64,000 nt of DNA from Morella rubra (Eukaryota; Streptophyta; Magnoliopsida; Fagales; Myricaceae): positions 28,531,364 through 28,595,363 of the forward strand of contig CM025854.1 of assembly GCA_003952965.2 (NCBI GenBank), in the 5' to 3' direction. The first letter of the stretch is position 1. Every line of letters begins with the position of its first letter. A program made the translations under genes and the position numbers. Below, piece by piece: positions 25,326 to 36,690 of the stretch. Under the pieces are notes generated by a model. The model did not search any database. It saw only the letters and a list, made by a program, of their open reading frames with translations, and was not told where the DNA came from.

Positions 25326-28300
25326 TCTTCTTCTCTCTCTTTTTTTTTTTTTTCTTTTAAAAAAAAATCGAGCATACCTAATCAATATATAGATAACATG
25401 TCAAGCTACCCATCACTAGTGCCACTGTGAAAAAATATGCTTCCTTGCAAATTCGACTTTTTAAAATCAATGAAAATCATCGAGTGACCTTTCATGCTCA
25501 CGAATCACGATCCATCCTTTTTAACCATTTCGGATGCTGCGTAGATCTCACACTTCCCCTCCACAGTGGTTCGTAACTTGTCGATTACTGAAACTCACCA
25601 ACATAGCGTGAAACATCAATTCACCTCTCTTCGTCGATTAAAGCTACGACAAGCTAATACGAAAGCCAAGGGGCCATCAGATCAAATTTTCCTTGATTGT
25701 CCGGATTACTGTTCAAGTATTGCTCCACTTTGTTGATTAGATGATTATCTAAGCTAAGCCTGTGTTTAGATGGACAAAATATTGTTGGATGTAGTATAGA
25801 TTTTTTAAGACCGGTAAAAAATTGTTAGAATTTGTAAAAAATATTAAAGTTTGTAAAAGGTTATTGAACTTTGTGAAAAAATTATTTGGCCTTATTTGAG
25901 ATTAGATTTGGACTCAGGTTTTTAAACTCAAAACTTGACTTAAGCCATCCACTTTGGGATGTTTTGATATATCTTCCTAAGCTAGTTCATGCAAATATCA
26001 CCCCAATCACGGAAGCTAAAGTGCACTAAATTTTGATAGGCTCCACTTTATTTTTAATATTAACTGTCAAAATCAAAATTATGAGTGGGAGAATATCTCT
26101 TTCAGTGTATTCACAAGTGAACAATGAACAGCCTCCTCCCTGTCCACGGCCACTCCTCCCCCACTTTTCCTCTGTTCTGTGCATGCCATATTCACAGACG
26201 TTTCGTTAACGTGTTCCCAAGTTTGGTTATCCGCTTCGCGTGTGAGTGGAAGGTTCCTAAACCGCAAACGGCCATGCCCGCCATATATTTTAGTGAATTC
26301 ATGATGGACACAGATCCAAAAACAGCGCAGCTCTGTAATCTGCACGTCACAGCCAAAAGGAGAACTGAGTGGGGTCGCAGAACCAGTACTCTGTTTATTC
26401 TCAATCATGTGTGAGTTTCGTGAATTTTTGGACGATTTTCAGAGCTTTTTACTACTGTTCTTCACGGGAGATGCACGTTTTGATTCCTCGAGAATTTCAC
26501 AAGAGCTTTTTCCCCTTAAAAGTAATTTGACAAGCTGAATCTTCTCTCTCTCTCTCTCTTTTTTCTTTTGTATTTTGACAAGCTGATTCGATTTGCTACA
26601 AAGACCGCTTTATCGTGATTTCCTATAAAAGTGGGTTCCTCGTACACAATAATTTAAGACTGATGCGGCAATTTGCCTTTTTTTTTTTTAATAGATTCCG
26701 AAACTGAGTCGCCATTTCTAGTGATACGTAATCGAGAAACGTCTCCTGCTGCATTTAAGATGCTTTTTCTGTCACCCTTTATTGTCTGCGCAAAGAGAAA
26801 AATACTCCCCACCCTTTCTAGTTTAAAGAGTGTGAGATCATACCAACATTTTGTCCCTAACGCGCGCAAGCTATTACACAGTGTTCATGGAGGAAAAAGG
26901 AGACTCTGACAGGCAACAAGAATCTTTTATGGAGCAGCGACTGTCATGCATCACGTTGCTTAAAGCAAAGCATGATCCACGTTGGTTTATAAAGAAGTTG
27001 GATATTCTATAAGTTTACCCATGATTGGTTCTTAATAGCCTCAAATACTATTCTGTTGAATCTTGCATGTATTTTAATATAGCTATCTCTTTTTTAAAAT
27101 CAAAGATGCGGGTGAAGACTAATTTTAGAGCTTATGCAGTTTTTTTATACTACACAAATTAATAATTATCAAACTAAAAACTTTTAGAATAGTCTCGTAG
27201 AATTAGTAGTACTTACGAAATTTTAAATTTACATTCTTGAAGAGAGTAAACTAGCAAAGTCTAAACCGTAACAATTAGGAAAACCTTTACTAATGTTATC
27301 TCTTACTTCAATGAAATCTCATCTTATACAATAGTTAAAGTAGCATATGTTTTTGGCAAGGCTCGAGGTGGAGTTGCTAGCTTTTTGGGAATATTAAAAA
27401 ATAACCTCAATCATTTTTCTATTCACTTTTTTACTCACTCCATAAAAAAAAAAAAATTCAAACAAACATCAAATTTTGCACTAATAAAAATTAACTCGAC
27501 CTAAATTTTGATATACCAACACCAAAAAATTTTATCTGCCAAACGCGGGTAACAATCCCTTTGCCTCCAAGTGATCAATCCTCTTCCACGTGACGGCCAA
27601 TAAAAAATAGATACTTCTTTTTCGTTTTTTATAAGTTCCAACCAGTTAATCGCAGTTAAAAGGGTACATTCTTAAGATGTCCCACTTATCACAGCTGTAT
27701 CCTGTACTCCGTAGAGGGCCACCTAGTTGGGATTGTTGACGACTTGACGCATGGAAAGTTGTGGTCTAAGAGGCTGCTCAAGAATCATCATAAGCAAGTT
27801 GGGTGTCTGGACAGCCTTGTAACGTTTGCAGGGTCTGATTCAAGTGAGATCTGCATATCTTTTTTGCTTCCTAGAGTATATGCCTCTATGATAATACGCC
27901 AACTTGCAAACGCTATTCAGAGAGCATCAATCACACGTTTTTTTAAAGAAAGTCCTCGCTGTACTCTTCCAATATTTTGGTTTTACAATAAATATTAATT
28001 TTTTTTTAATATTTATTATGATGGAAAATAGATGATTTAATGAAAAAAAAAACTATTTTATTGATTAAAATTTCGGATCATTTTAATTTTGCAAATACCA
28101 CCGGAATTATGCGAGGAAGACCCTTGAAAATATTTGAGTAATGTGCAGAAGCTATGCAAAATATTCCTTAAACACGATCGATATTATTAATTAATTTTTG
28201 TAAATGCTTGAAAATACCTTGCCATAAAAATGTCTTAGTTTTATCTTGTCAATTTCTTTAAGAATATGATAACTTTGTCATCCTTGTCTTTTTCTCTCCT

Positions 28301-31300
28301 CCAGTACGTAGTACGATATTTTAGTAGCAGAATTTGCCAAAGTTGGGTAAACCAACCCTCTTTCTCTCCCATCGCTTCGGCCAACAAGTGAAGGATCATC
28401 AGGAAACTTATCTACCGGAGGGGATGTGATATGATCTCTCTCTCTCTCTCCCTCTCTCCCCACCGTGCATGGGGGATTTTGAAAAAGAAAATATGGCTCA
28501 TTTAGCATCACTGCCGACACCTGGGTCCCATTAAAATTTGGAGTTTTGGGGGTAAATGATAATAAATGGACAAAACACACCTAAATGGCAGATACAAAAG
28601 CTTATCTGAATTCTCCTCATGGAGTCGAAAACAACGAAGTCTTTATCGACGCGGGGCCTTTAGACAGTAAGAGTGGTCATTTTCAATTTTCCGTACCCAC
28701 TTGTGTGGCCGTACCACTTTTTTCCGCCAGGAGTGAAGTTGAAGTAACTGGCAAATTTGTAGCAATCAAGAAATTTCTGCTTAGGAACCTATTACTGAGT
28801 ATTTTTGTCTAATAGGGATGATCTGATCCTTGCATCTTACTGAGTATTTTTCCATTAAGCGTACAACCACATTTGAAAAATTGCATGGGCTCCAATTTAT
28901 TTTCTCTTTTTTTTTTCCCACCTCTTTACCCAAAAATGAGAGTATATTTTTCCGAATTTTTTCTTTTAGAGTAATAAGAGAAATCTGAATATCCATTCAC
29001 TTGCATTGGACTCAGCATACCTAACTCAATATGAATACTTGAGTTCAACATTACGGCAAACTTCATATATAGAGATTGACTATCCCCTATTTAAGTCGCA
29101 AGTTTTTTGTTCAAGTAGTGGTTTGAACTTCTAAATATGCACCTAACTCATATTCTCAGGGCCCGTTGCTACTTGAACTACTCAGGTGGGATTTTCTCGG
29201 ATTTCGTATCCAACAAAAGTCCCCAAATTTCTATAACCTTCTTGTTAAGTGTGCTTGTTGATCAAATTTAAAATAAATAAATAAAACCATCCTAAACTGT
29301 CTGGTAACAAATCAAAAGGACAAAGCGTATCTAAGGTAGATGTATAATGTATGCCCTAAGTTATTTAGAAGAAGATAAGATATCTATAACCTTTCACTGA
29401 TAAAGGTATGACAGCTTCCAGATGTTGTTATCAGACAACAAATTAGTACACACATATATATATATAATACCACAAGGATACAACCTCAGGTAGAAAACTG
29501 CGTAATTTGCTCTCTCTTTCACATTTGAAGTTACGTTTTGCGATTGGAGTATCCAGGGTTGTCAAAAGAAGAACGAAAGGCCGAAGGTACAGTTAGGAAC
29601 CTTTTCAGCCATGAATGTTGATATGTACGCGTGGAGCAGCATGATCTTTCACAAGAAAATCAGGGATACTCTGAAACTTTGTTCCGAGTGCTACTTTAAT
29701 TTCGTATGAAAAATTTTGGCACCTTCGATCTATTTATGCAAGTTCTTTAATGCAATCTGTTTCCTTTCTGGTTATGAACACTAGAAAGACTTTGTACAAA
29801 TCAAAAAGTGAAGAGGCCGCCAGAGTGAAGATCAGGCGGCCGGAAATGGGGGAGTTCAGACATGTGGTCAAATCTCAACCAGCAAACAGAGCATGCCAGT
29901 TGCAAGAAAATAACAAAACAAAGCGACCCACTCCGTATTGTACAATGTCTGATAAGGGTCGTTCGTGCCTCAGACCCCATGCAGAACAGCACAAGCTTGG
30001 TTGGCATTGTAAAATGCTGCACAAAGATGGAAATTTTTTAACGCTATATATATCCAACTTTTGACCTTAAATAACGCTCACGTCCATGCCCATCTTCCTC
30101 ATCAAATCAGCATATAAAGCTCCTCATCGCTTTTCCGAAACATAAAATATGTGTAAAAATCCATCCTCATCTGGTATACCAACCAAAATAATTCGGTATG
30201 TTTAAAAGAACCATCCTTGATGGAACTCTCTTAGCTTCAGTACTTTCCGATTTATTTGTACGTACGTGCGTGCGTGTGGAATAAGTTGAATTTTTTAGGT
30301 CGTGCCGCTGCATTATTTTAGTAGCTGCTTCTAGAAACTCAATCATGCAGGAAAAAATATCCGGTACGGTACGACTGTGCAGATAAGTCGTAGGGAAACA
30401 TGGATCTAGAACCAACAAACTAATTTAAGGCCAAACTGCGGTGAAGTTTGGATCGATATCTTTGCAAATGACGTGTACTTTTTCTGTTTTCCAGTCGCTT
30501 TCCTAATTTAATTCCCTGTACCCAAACGTACTTTTCATTTTGCTAGATTCTATTAGACACTCATCGAACTGCAGAAAGAAGCCATCAAACTACTTGAAAA
30601 TGGAACTGGCAGAGATGTAACATATATATATATACGCGCTAGCTGCGTTTGAGGGAGGATATTCTTGGATTTTTTATTTATTATTTTGTAAACTTCTTTT
30701 TGAGGTGGACAAGGATTTATGACACTCTCTTTTTTTTCGGTCGGATCTTCAATGGCATATCATTGCGATTGAGGAGGCCACGTATCGAAATTAGCGGGTA
30801 AGACTTTGAGATCCAGACAAGATATTTAAACTTTCACTGAATTGTGAATCATGAACCAAATACTGATTGAACTCAGTCTTCCCTTTCCTTACCTCTTCCG
30901 CTTTCGTGTCACACCAGATTCTGTACCATCGGAGCGCACTGGAAGGACATCCGCTTGTCATGAGTGTGAACGCTCTTGTCAATTGGGCGGGTAACATTCA
31001 TGATTTTGATTCCTTCCATTCTGTCGTCACTGCCTGCCCAAATCCTTTTTTCCCTCTATAATTTAGTCGAAATAACTTCTTAAAACGATATATATTAGCA
31101 TCTTCTTACTATAAGTATTTTGTATAAGTTCTAATATCATTCATTAACATGATCCAAACTAATTTTCATTGTCCCTACAATTATAACTGACTCTAAAATG
31201 TGTAAGAATAAAATGAGCTAACTCGAGTCATTTTTTTTTTCTCCTTTTCATTAAATGACATGGTCAGTCTAGGATCCTTAAATTTGTATTTTAAAATCGT

Positions 31301-32129
31301 GACCAGTGTTTATACGTTAACTTCTTTGGACCGCTTCTTTTGCCCTCCCAGATGAGCGTAGTAAATCAATCTGCGTTGAAAGCAATGCTCGCAGCTCTTG
31401 GTAGTTGGTACCAATGGCGTAAATAAATCTGCGGATTACATCTCGTGGCAGACCAAGGTAATGGGCTAACTAGAAGCGCTTAAGCGGGTCCTGTCTTGGG
31501 CCTGCAGCACCTCAATGTCCTTTTACATTAGGAGGATGAAGATACATGAAGCCCATAGTGAAGCTCTCTGGGCTTTTCACGTCCAGCCCAAAGAGCCATT
31601 GCCCTACGAACTAAGATGACACCTCATTTTTTCGTGTTTGGTCCGCGATAGTTTACAACCATCACGAAACGAATAATCACAATTTTAGCACGAGATTTTT
31701 TTTTTAATAAGGATTAAGGATGTGCATCCAACATTTTTATATAAAAGCCCTAAAAAACGTTGTTCTATGTATGATCTCTACAAAAATTAAAATTCTTTTT
31801 GGGAAGAAAAACTTTGATTTTTTGATATTTTCGAGAAGGAAAAAAAGAAAAGAAACAAAGAGTTTATCTACATTATATAAACAAAAAGATAAACTTCACC
31901 ATTTGGCAATTGTATTTTAATCTTTGGACGTGCTATGAAATTGGAACCTCACGTTTCTTATAGCCTATTGGTACGATTTCATATATGTTATATGATTGAA
32001 AATTAAAGCAAAAACTATTATTTGATATTTCGACGGGTCATAAAGCCTAATGCAGATTTTCCTATTAAACTGTATGCTGTGGTGTTCATGTCAAAATAAT
32101 ATTAGATCAAGTAATGGTAGTGTTCTTTT

Positions 32130-32295
32130 CTTCAAAATTTCGAAATATGAAAATTTTTAACAAAATAAACACGTTCCAAAATTTATAATTTTTACACATA
32201 TACATTCTACTTCTTACAAACTCAAATAAATTTTAATATTTAAAAAATTCATAAAATTTAAAAATATTTTCTAATGGCAAAATAACACGCCCAAT
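32130..32295. repeat. AT-rich MITE-like remnant
   Basis: Resembles the interior of 25,130-25,325, with similar block order and an ACACGCCC right edge. It lies directly upstream of the RING-gene promoter. Confidence 0.4.
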
Positions 32296-32371
32296 TTCTC
32301 CATTTCTGTGGGCCCGCGTGAGGAGCGGTGAGGTCTTATGTAGACGGCGCCGTTTGGATGGTAGTTTCAAG

Positions 32372-32391
32372 TGACAACGACGTCGTTGTCA
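32372..32391. promoter_or_regulatory. Perfect 20-bp palindrome with GACGTC core, candidate bZIP site
   Basis: TGACAACGACGTCGTTGTCA equals its own reverse complement. The centre is GACGTC, a C-box-type ACGT core bound by plant bZIP factors. It is followed at once by a second CAAGTGACGTAA, which holds a TGACGT half-site. It lies about 150-250 bp upstream of the likely leader exon of the RING gene. The function is inferred from position and motif. Confidence 0.45.
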
Positions 32392-32652
32392 AGTGACGTA
32401 AATCCTGCGCACTCCGGGCCACTCGGAAAACCAGGACACGGCGCCACGACGTTCCATTTTGTTCAGAAAGATCCGAACCCAAGCCCCAACCCCAACAAAA
32501 TCTATTTTCCTAATAAATTTCTCTGTTTGTCTTCGGAGCTTCGATTTTTCAGCAACAGCACCTGAACTCAGAGAGAGAGAGACGATTTGATTATGTACCC
32601 CATTATTTTCTCTTGTCAAAAGGCGGTGCGACCAAAGAACTTTGACCGATCG

Positions 32653-33904
32653 GTAAGACTGTCTGTGAATTCTCTTAATCTGATCATTCTCAAGCTTTTT
32701 AGTATCATTGCCGTCATTAATAATGCTCTATACCGTGTGCATCGGTTGCCATTTCTTTTTATGCTCGATGCTTTAACTAGATTTTAGGTCTAGGTTTATA
32801 GCTTGAATTTTCGGTGATTTTTCCTTTTGTTTATGTATGTGTTTTGGTAGGAAGTAAATTTGAGGGACTTATTGGGAATTGGGTGGTTAGACGGTGACGT
32901 GGGCAAACCAAGCGAAGCCGGAAGTTCTTTCCTCTGTTTGCGAGGAGTGATTGTTTCAGAGATTTACGATTTGGTCAATCCTTGTCAATGAGAAACATCG
33001 ACGTGGTTCTACTTGGATTGGGAAATTAGTTGTTCGTGTGGAAATGTACGAGGTCACGATGACTAGTTTAGACTCGGCTGTAATAGAGGGAAACTTGAGG
33101 TTCTATAAATGGTACGTCAAATGCTTTTTGGGCATTTTAATCCTGTGGTTATGTGTTACTGAGGATGAACTGATTTGGTTGGAGATTTGACCAAGCTTTG
33201 ATTAAGATAGATACATAGATCGGCATCCAACTGAGGATATTTCTATACCAAGGAACCCTTTCTTTCTTTATTGTTTTTGGGGGGAGGGGATGATAAATAG
33301 TTTTCAGGCATGCATAAATGCAAGGTGCTTTTTAATTCTTAGTTTAACCAACTGTATTTCAGATTTTTTGAACAAAGTAATGAAGCATGATATTTGCATG
33401 GGCTTTCGAGCTCTGAGGTTTTACCACCTTAAGTTATGATTATAGTTCAATACGACTATATTAGTCTGTCGCAGTATGATTATGTAATTACTGAGAAGAT
33501 GCAGTGTTGATATATGGCATTTAACCTTGTGATCTGGATAAGTTTGTTTCTGATCATCTTGGTTTATTCACTTTGCTCCTGGGGCACTTTTGTTAATCAC
33601 TCCCGTACCTATTTGGGACCTTGACACTTCTGGGTTTGATTCCTTTCTTTCCTCAAGGCATATAAACTGATTGCATCATTTTCTGGGAAAAGTAACTTTT
33701 TTGTTGTTGTTATTATGGAGAAAAATAGTAAAATCCAATTAGTTTAGATGAAGGCATGGTTGTGGTGTGTTAAGGATTTAAATTGATCTCGCTTTCAACA
33801 TATATATTACTTCTATATTATACAAGATGAAGCATCAGATGAATGGTTCACCAGAACGCTACAAAAAATAATTTGCTTGATGAGTTTGCCACATTTTCTT
33901 TCAG
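32653..33904 (+). other. Leader intron region of the RING-finger gene
   Basis: A strong donor (GATCG|GTAAGA at 32653) follows a CT/GA-rich leader, and TTTCTTTCAG|GG ends at 33904 just before the coding exon. A possible extra leader exon lies at about 32,852-33,110 (GGTAG|GAAG ... AATG|GTACGT). All of this is untranslated. Confidence 0.55.
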
Positions 33905-33910
33905 GGTAAA

Positions 33911-33964
33911 ATGTTGTCAGCTGTTCTCATGGTAATTGGACAAAGTTGTTCAAGGTTTATGTGA
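33911..33964 (+). other. Upstream ORF in the RING gene leader
   Basis: A 17-codon ATG-to-TGA frame starts six bases into the last leader segment and ends 35 bases before the main start. It is out of frame with the main ORF and contains three ATGs. It could reduce initiation at the main start. This is seen in the sequence; the effect is inferred. Confidence 0.5.
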
Positions 33965-33999
33965 CAACCTTCGTAAGTGTTGTTGTTTTGGTCATTCTA

Positions 34000-34785
34000 A
34001 TGTGGAATTTTGCATCAAATTGCATAGCTGGAAGTGTTGGGTTGAAAAATGGCTCTCTAAACCCGACCCAAGCTGCTTCTGAATGCTCTGATGACGAGGC
34101 TTCTTCTACAGTTAGCAGAGAGGAAGGTCTAGAGTGCCCAATATGCTGGGAATCCTTTAACATTGTTGAAAATGTACCCTATGTTTTATGGTGTGGCCAT
34201 ACTCTTTGTAAAAATTGCATATTGGGACTGCAATGGGCTGTTGTGAAGTTTCCCACTCTACCGGTTCAGCTTCCACTCTTTATCTCCTGCCCGTGGTGCA
34301 ATCTCTTATCCTTTCGTTTGATTTACAGAGGCAACCTCAGGTTTCCTCGCAAGAACTATTTTCTTCTCTGGATGCTTGAGAGCATGAATGGTGATAGAGG
34401 GAAGTCTTCCTTCTCTAGGGATCAGCAATCCGGCTGGCCAACAAATGGCAATTTACCAAATGGGAGTCACGTAAGGAGGATACAACAAACTCGTCATCCT
34501 GAGCCACCTGGATCAAACCATCACCATGGCCATCTCAATAATTTCCTCAGTATGGAAACATTACACTCTTCACTTCGGAAGTCGTTGGTTTTCTTTGTTC
34601 ATTTGACAGCGAAGTTCCCCTTGGTTATCATATTTCTTCTGATCATCTTATATGCAATACCTGCCAGTGCTGCCATCTTGGCTTTGTACGTACTTGTCAC
34701 AATTCTGTTTGCTCTCCCATCCTTTCTCATTCTGTACTTTGCATATCCTAGTCTGGATTGGCTAGTGAGGGAAATCATCACTTGA
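34000..34785 (+). CDS. Membrane-anchored C3HC4 RING-finger protein, probable E3 ubiquitin ligase
   Basis: A single coding exon of 261 residues starts MWNFASNCIAGSVGLKNG. This is the first ATG of the frame; the open frame extends further 5' without one. The RING spans about residues 46-100: CPIC, then WCGHTLCKNC, then CPWC, which is the full C3HC4 ligand set with a long last loop. The C-terminus has two adjacent hydrophobic stretches (about 190-255) that should anchor it in a membrane with the RING facing the cytosol. Similar plant RING proteins with a conserved REEGLECPICWESFN block are mostly uncharacterised. Ubiquitin ligase activity is inferred from the RING; substrate and membrane are unknown. 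The leader carries an intron and an upstream ORF. Confidence 0.9.
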   Translation: MWNFASNCIAGSVGLKNGSLNPTQAASECSDDEASSTVSREEGLECPICWESFNIVENVPYVLWCGHTLCKNCILGLQWAVVKFPTLPVQLPLFISCPWCNLLSFRLIYRGNLRFPRKNYFLLWMLESMNGDRGKSSFSRDQQSGWPTNGNLPNGSHVRRIQQTRHPEPPGSNHHHGHLNNFLSMETLHSSLRKSLVFFVHLTAKFPLVIIFLLIILYAIPASAAILALYVLVTILFALPSFLILYFAYPSLDWLVREIIT

Positions 34786-36690
34786 GATGCTATTTGCTTT
34801 TCAGTTTGCAAGTACTATGATCAGAAGCTTGGTTCTGGAAAATGGCACCCGTCTATCCAAATATCAGCAATTTTATAATTTGACGACTTTCCACTCTGTA
34901 ATGCTGCTTGAAGAGCTTCCCATTCAAAGCCACTCCGGTCTCAGTAAACCCCATGTCCTTTCATTTTCCAAATCATTTCAGCGCTTTTTACAAAATCGTT
35001 GTTTACCATGACATTGTAGCTGCATTGTGCATATTCAAGCTCCTGTAAGCATACAGTTGTAATAGGTGATTAGTACTGAGGGCTGTGTATGGAAAGAGCA
35101 AGTGCTTGTTTGAATCAACTCTGTATTACCGTTGCTTAGGGGGCGGGGGAGGAAACTATGTATTACCGATATGTAATATATTATAGTTGTTTGTCTGATG
35201 CAAGTTTTGGGATCAAAGCTTTTTGTAGGCTTTATCCAGTCTTGATATTAATTGTTTGAGATGCAGGGTTCTTTGAGCTACCTGCGAGGCTGCAACAGGT
35301 GATTAGCCGCTTGGGGGTGGATGATGGCATACTGGATTTTTCCTTTGTTGTGCTTTGATAAGTTATATATATTTCCGTTTTCGATTCCTTTTAAATAAAA
35401 CAAGCAAAAGAAGAGAAGAAGAAGAATCAGTTGATCAGGTTAGCTGCTTTGGAGGTTATGGGATGTTTTATAGTTAGTCATGAAGTGTGAAGTTTTGATC
35501 TGGGAACCGTTGCTCTCAAGCCGTGTTTCTTACTAGTAGTGGTTGATGTCTGGTTTGTCTGATTAGGGCTGAGTGATGTATAAATATCAACGCTTTTTCA
35601 TTGCAATTTCCAGCATTCTAACAGCATTTCCCTTGAACAGCCTATGTGTACCACGAATTCATTATTTCTGATACCCCTTTTATTCCTCGTTTGCACTCAC
35701 GGTCTGGCTTTTAAATCTTCGCCGTTTATAGGGAATTGTTCAAACCAGTGCTGAGAATCTTACCCCTACTGAAAGGAAGGATGTTACCGGAGGTCATGGA
35801 GTAATGTAGGTAGCACTTAAAATGATGCAAGCGATGATAGGATCTAAACTTTCATCATTTCTCGAATATATAGAAGGTGCAGTAAATGGACTTGAAGAAA
35901 TTATAACTTAGGGTGATTAACGTTTTTCATAACTAAATAGAGCAGTTTAAGCCACTTGATGTTGTGATGGAGTTTTGCAATATATTAGTTACCCAATAAA
36001 TAAAAAAGTTTTGCAATATAATCTATCCGGGTAAAAATGGCTGACCTCATGCGGTTTCTGACGAAAAAAAAAAAGAAAACAATGCATTTTTGTACTGCAT
36101 CTCTTGCAAATAACATCCACTAAATAAACCATTTACCTATCGAACAAAAATATATATATATCAAAAATGTTGAATAGAACTTTTATTAGAGAATGTTGTC
36201 TAGTAGATAGAGATTCTTCTAAATTTACTATCTAAATTAGATGATCAAATTCTTATGAAGATATACATATTATGATTTACATGGATTCTATAGTAAGATT
36301 TAACCTGTCAAATAATTAATAATCATAATATTGAATGTTATAGAATCAATATATGTATATTTTTTTTCTTCTAAATTGAACAAATTAGAAAAAAAATATC
36401 GATCACACTCGTGGTTTAACAACATAATCAAATGTCTAGACCAGCAGACAATACTATTAATTACCACACTCATAGAAAGTTTTGCTGGTCTTTTATTATT
36501 TCCCGTTTTCCCCCATCCACAACAAATATAAAATCCTATGAAAATCCACGTAGGACAATCCAACATGGAGCCTCCACGTGTCGCAAAAATAACCAGGAAT
36601 TGCAAGCTTCGATCCTGCCACATACCAATTCAAACTGGGCAGGCAGTGAGTTTATGGTATCGAAGCACAGAAAATAGATAGTTTCAAGAA
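34786..36690. other. RING gene 3' UTR and spacer to DUF4336 gene
   Basis: The first 600 bases are T-rich 3' UTR-like sequence with an AATAAA at 35,394-35,399. The remainder is AT-rich spacer. The last 200 bases (36,490-36,690) hold CCACGTAGG and CCACGTGTC motifs (G-box-like CACGTG) and are probably the promoter and leader of the next gene. No further gene is supported. Confidence 0.55.
35394..35399 (+). terminator. Candidate polyadenylation signal of the RING gene
   Basis: AATAAA within a T-rich tract about 600 bases past the stop. Plant signals are loose, so this is only a candidate. Confidence 0.35.

Larger units (their letters stand above)
23189..32480. other. Gene-poor 9-kb spacer upstream of CNGC2
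   Basis: About 23,189-23,600 is CNGC2 leader and promoter sequence. Beyond this, open frames are short, lack family resemblance and are not flanked by convincing splice patterns, so I annotate no gene. The stretch contains an (AT)n run, several AT-rich MITE-like remnants (24,050-24,430; 25,130-25,325; 25,765-25,895; 32,130-32,295) and short CT runs (26,541-26,560; 28,434-28,452). Confidence 0.65.

Noticed and set aside
26079..26414. Overlapping ORFs of about 100 codons on both strands
   Set aside because: Neither has a domain, splice context or family similarity; both strands being open argues for chance.
29750..30064. Plus-strand ORF of 104 codons
   Set aside because: It has no recognisable domain, no splice partners and no leader or poly(A) context, and a similar-length ORF exists on the opposite strand.
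31317..31469. A 50-codon minus-strand open stretch (LGLPRDVIRRFIYAIGTNYQ...) in the spacer
   Set aside because: It looks protein-like but has no ATG, is preceded by a stop, has no flanking exons and matches no family I know. It fits chance.
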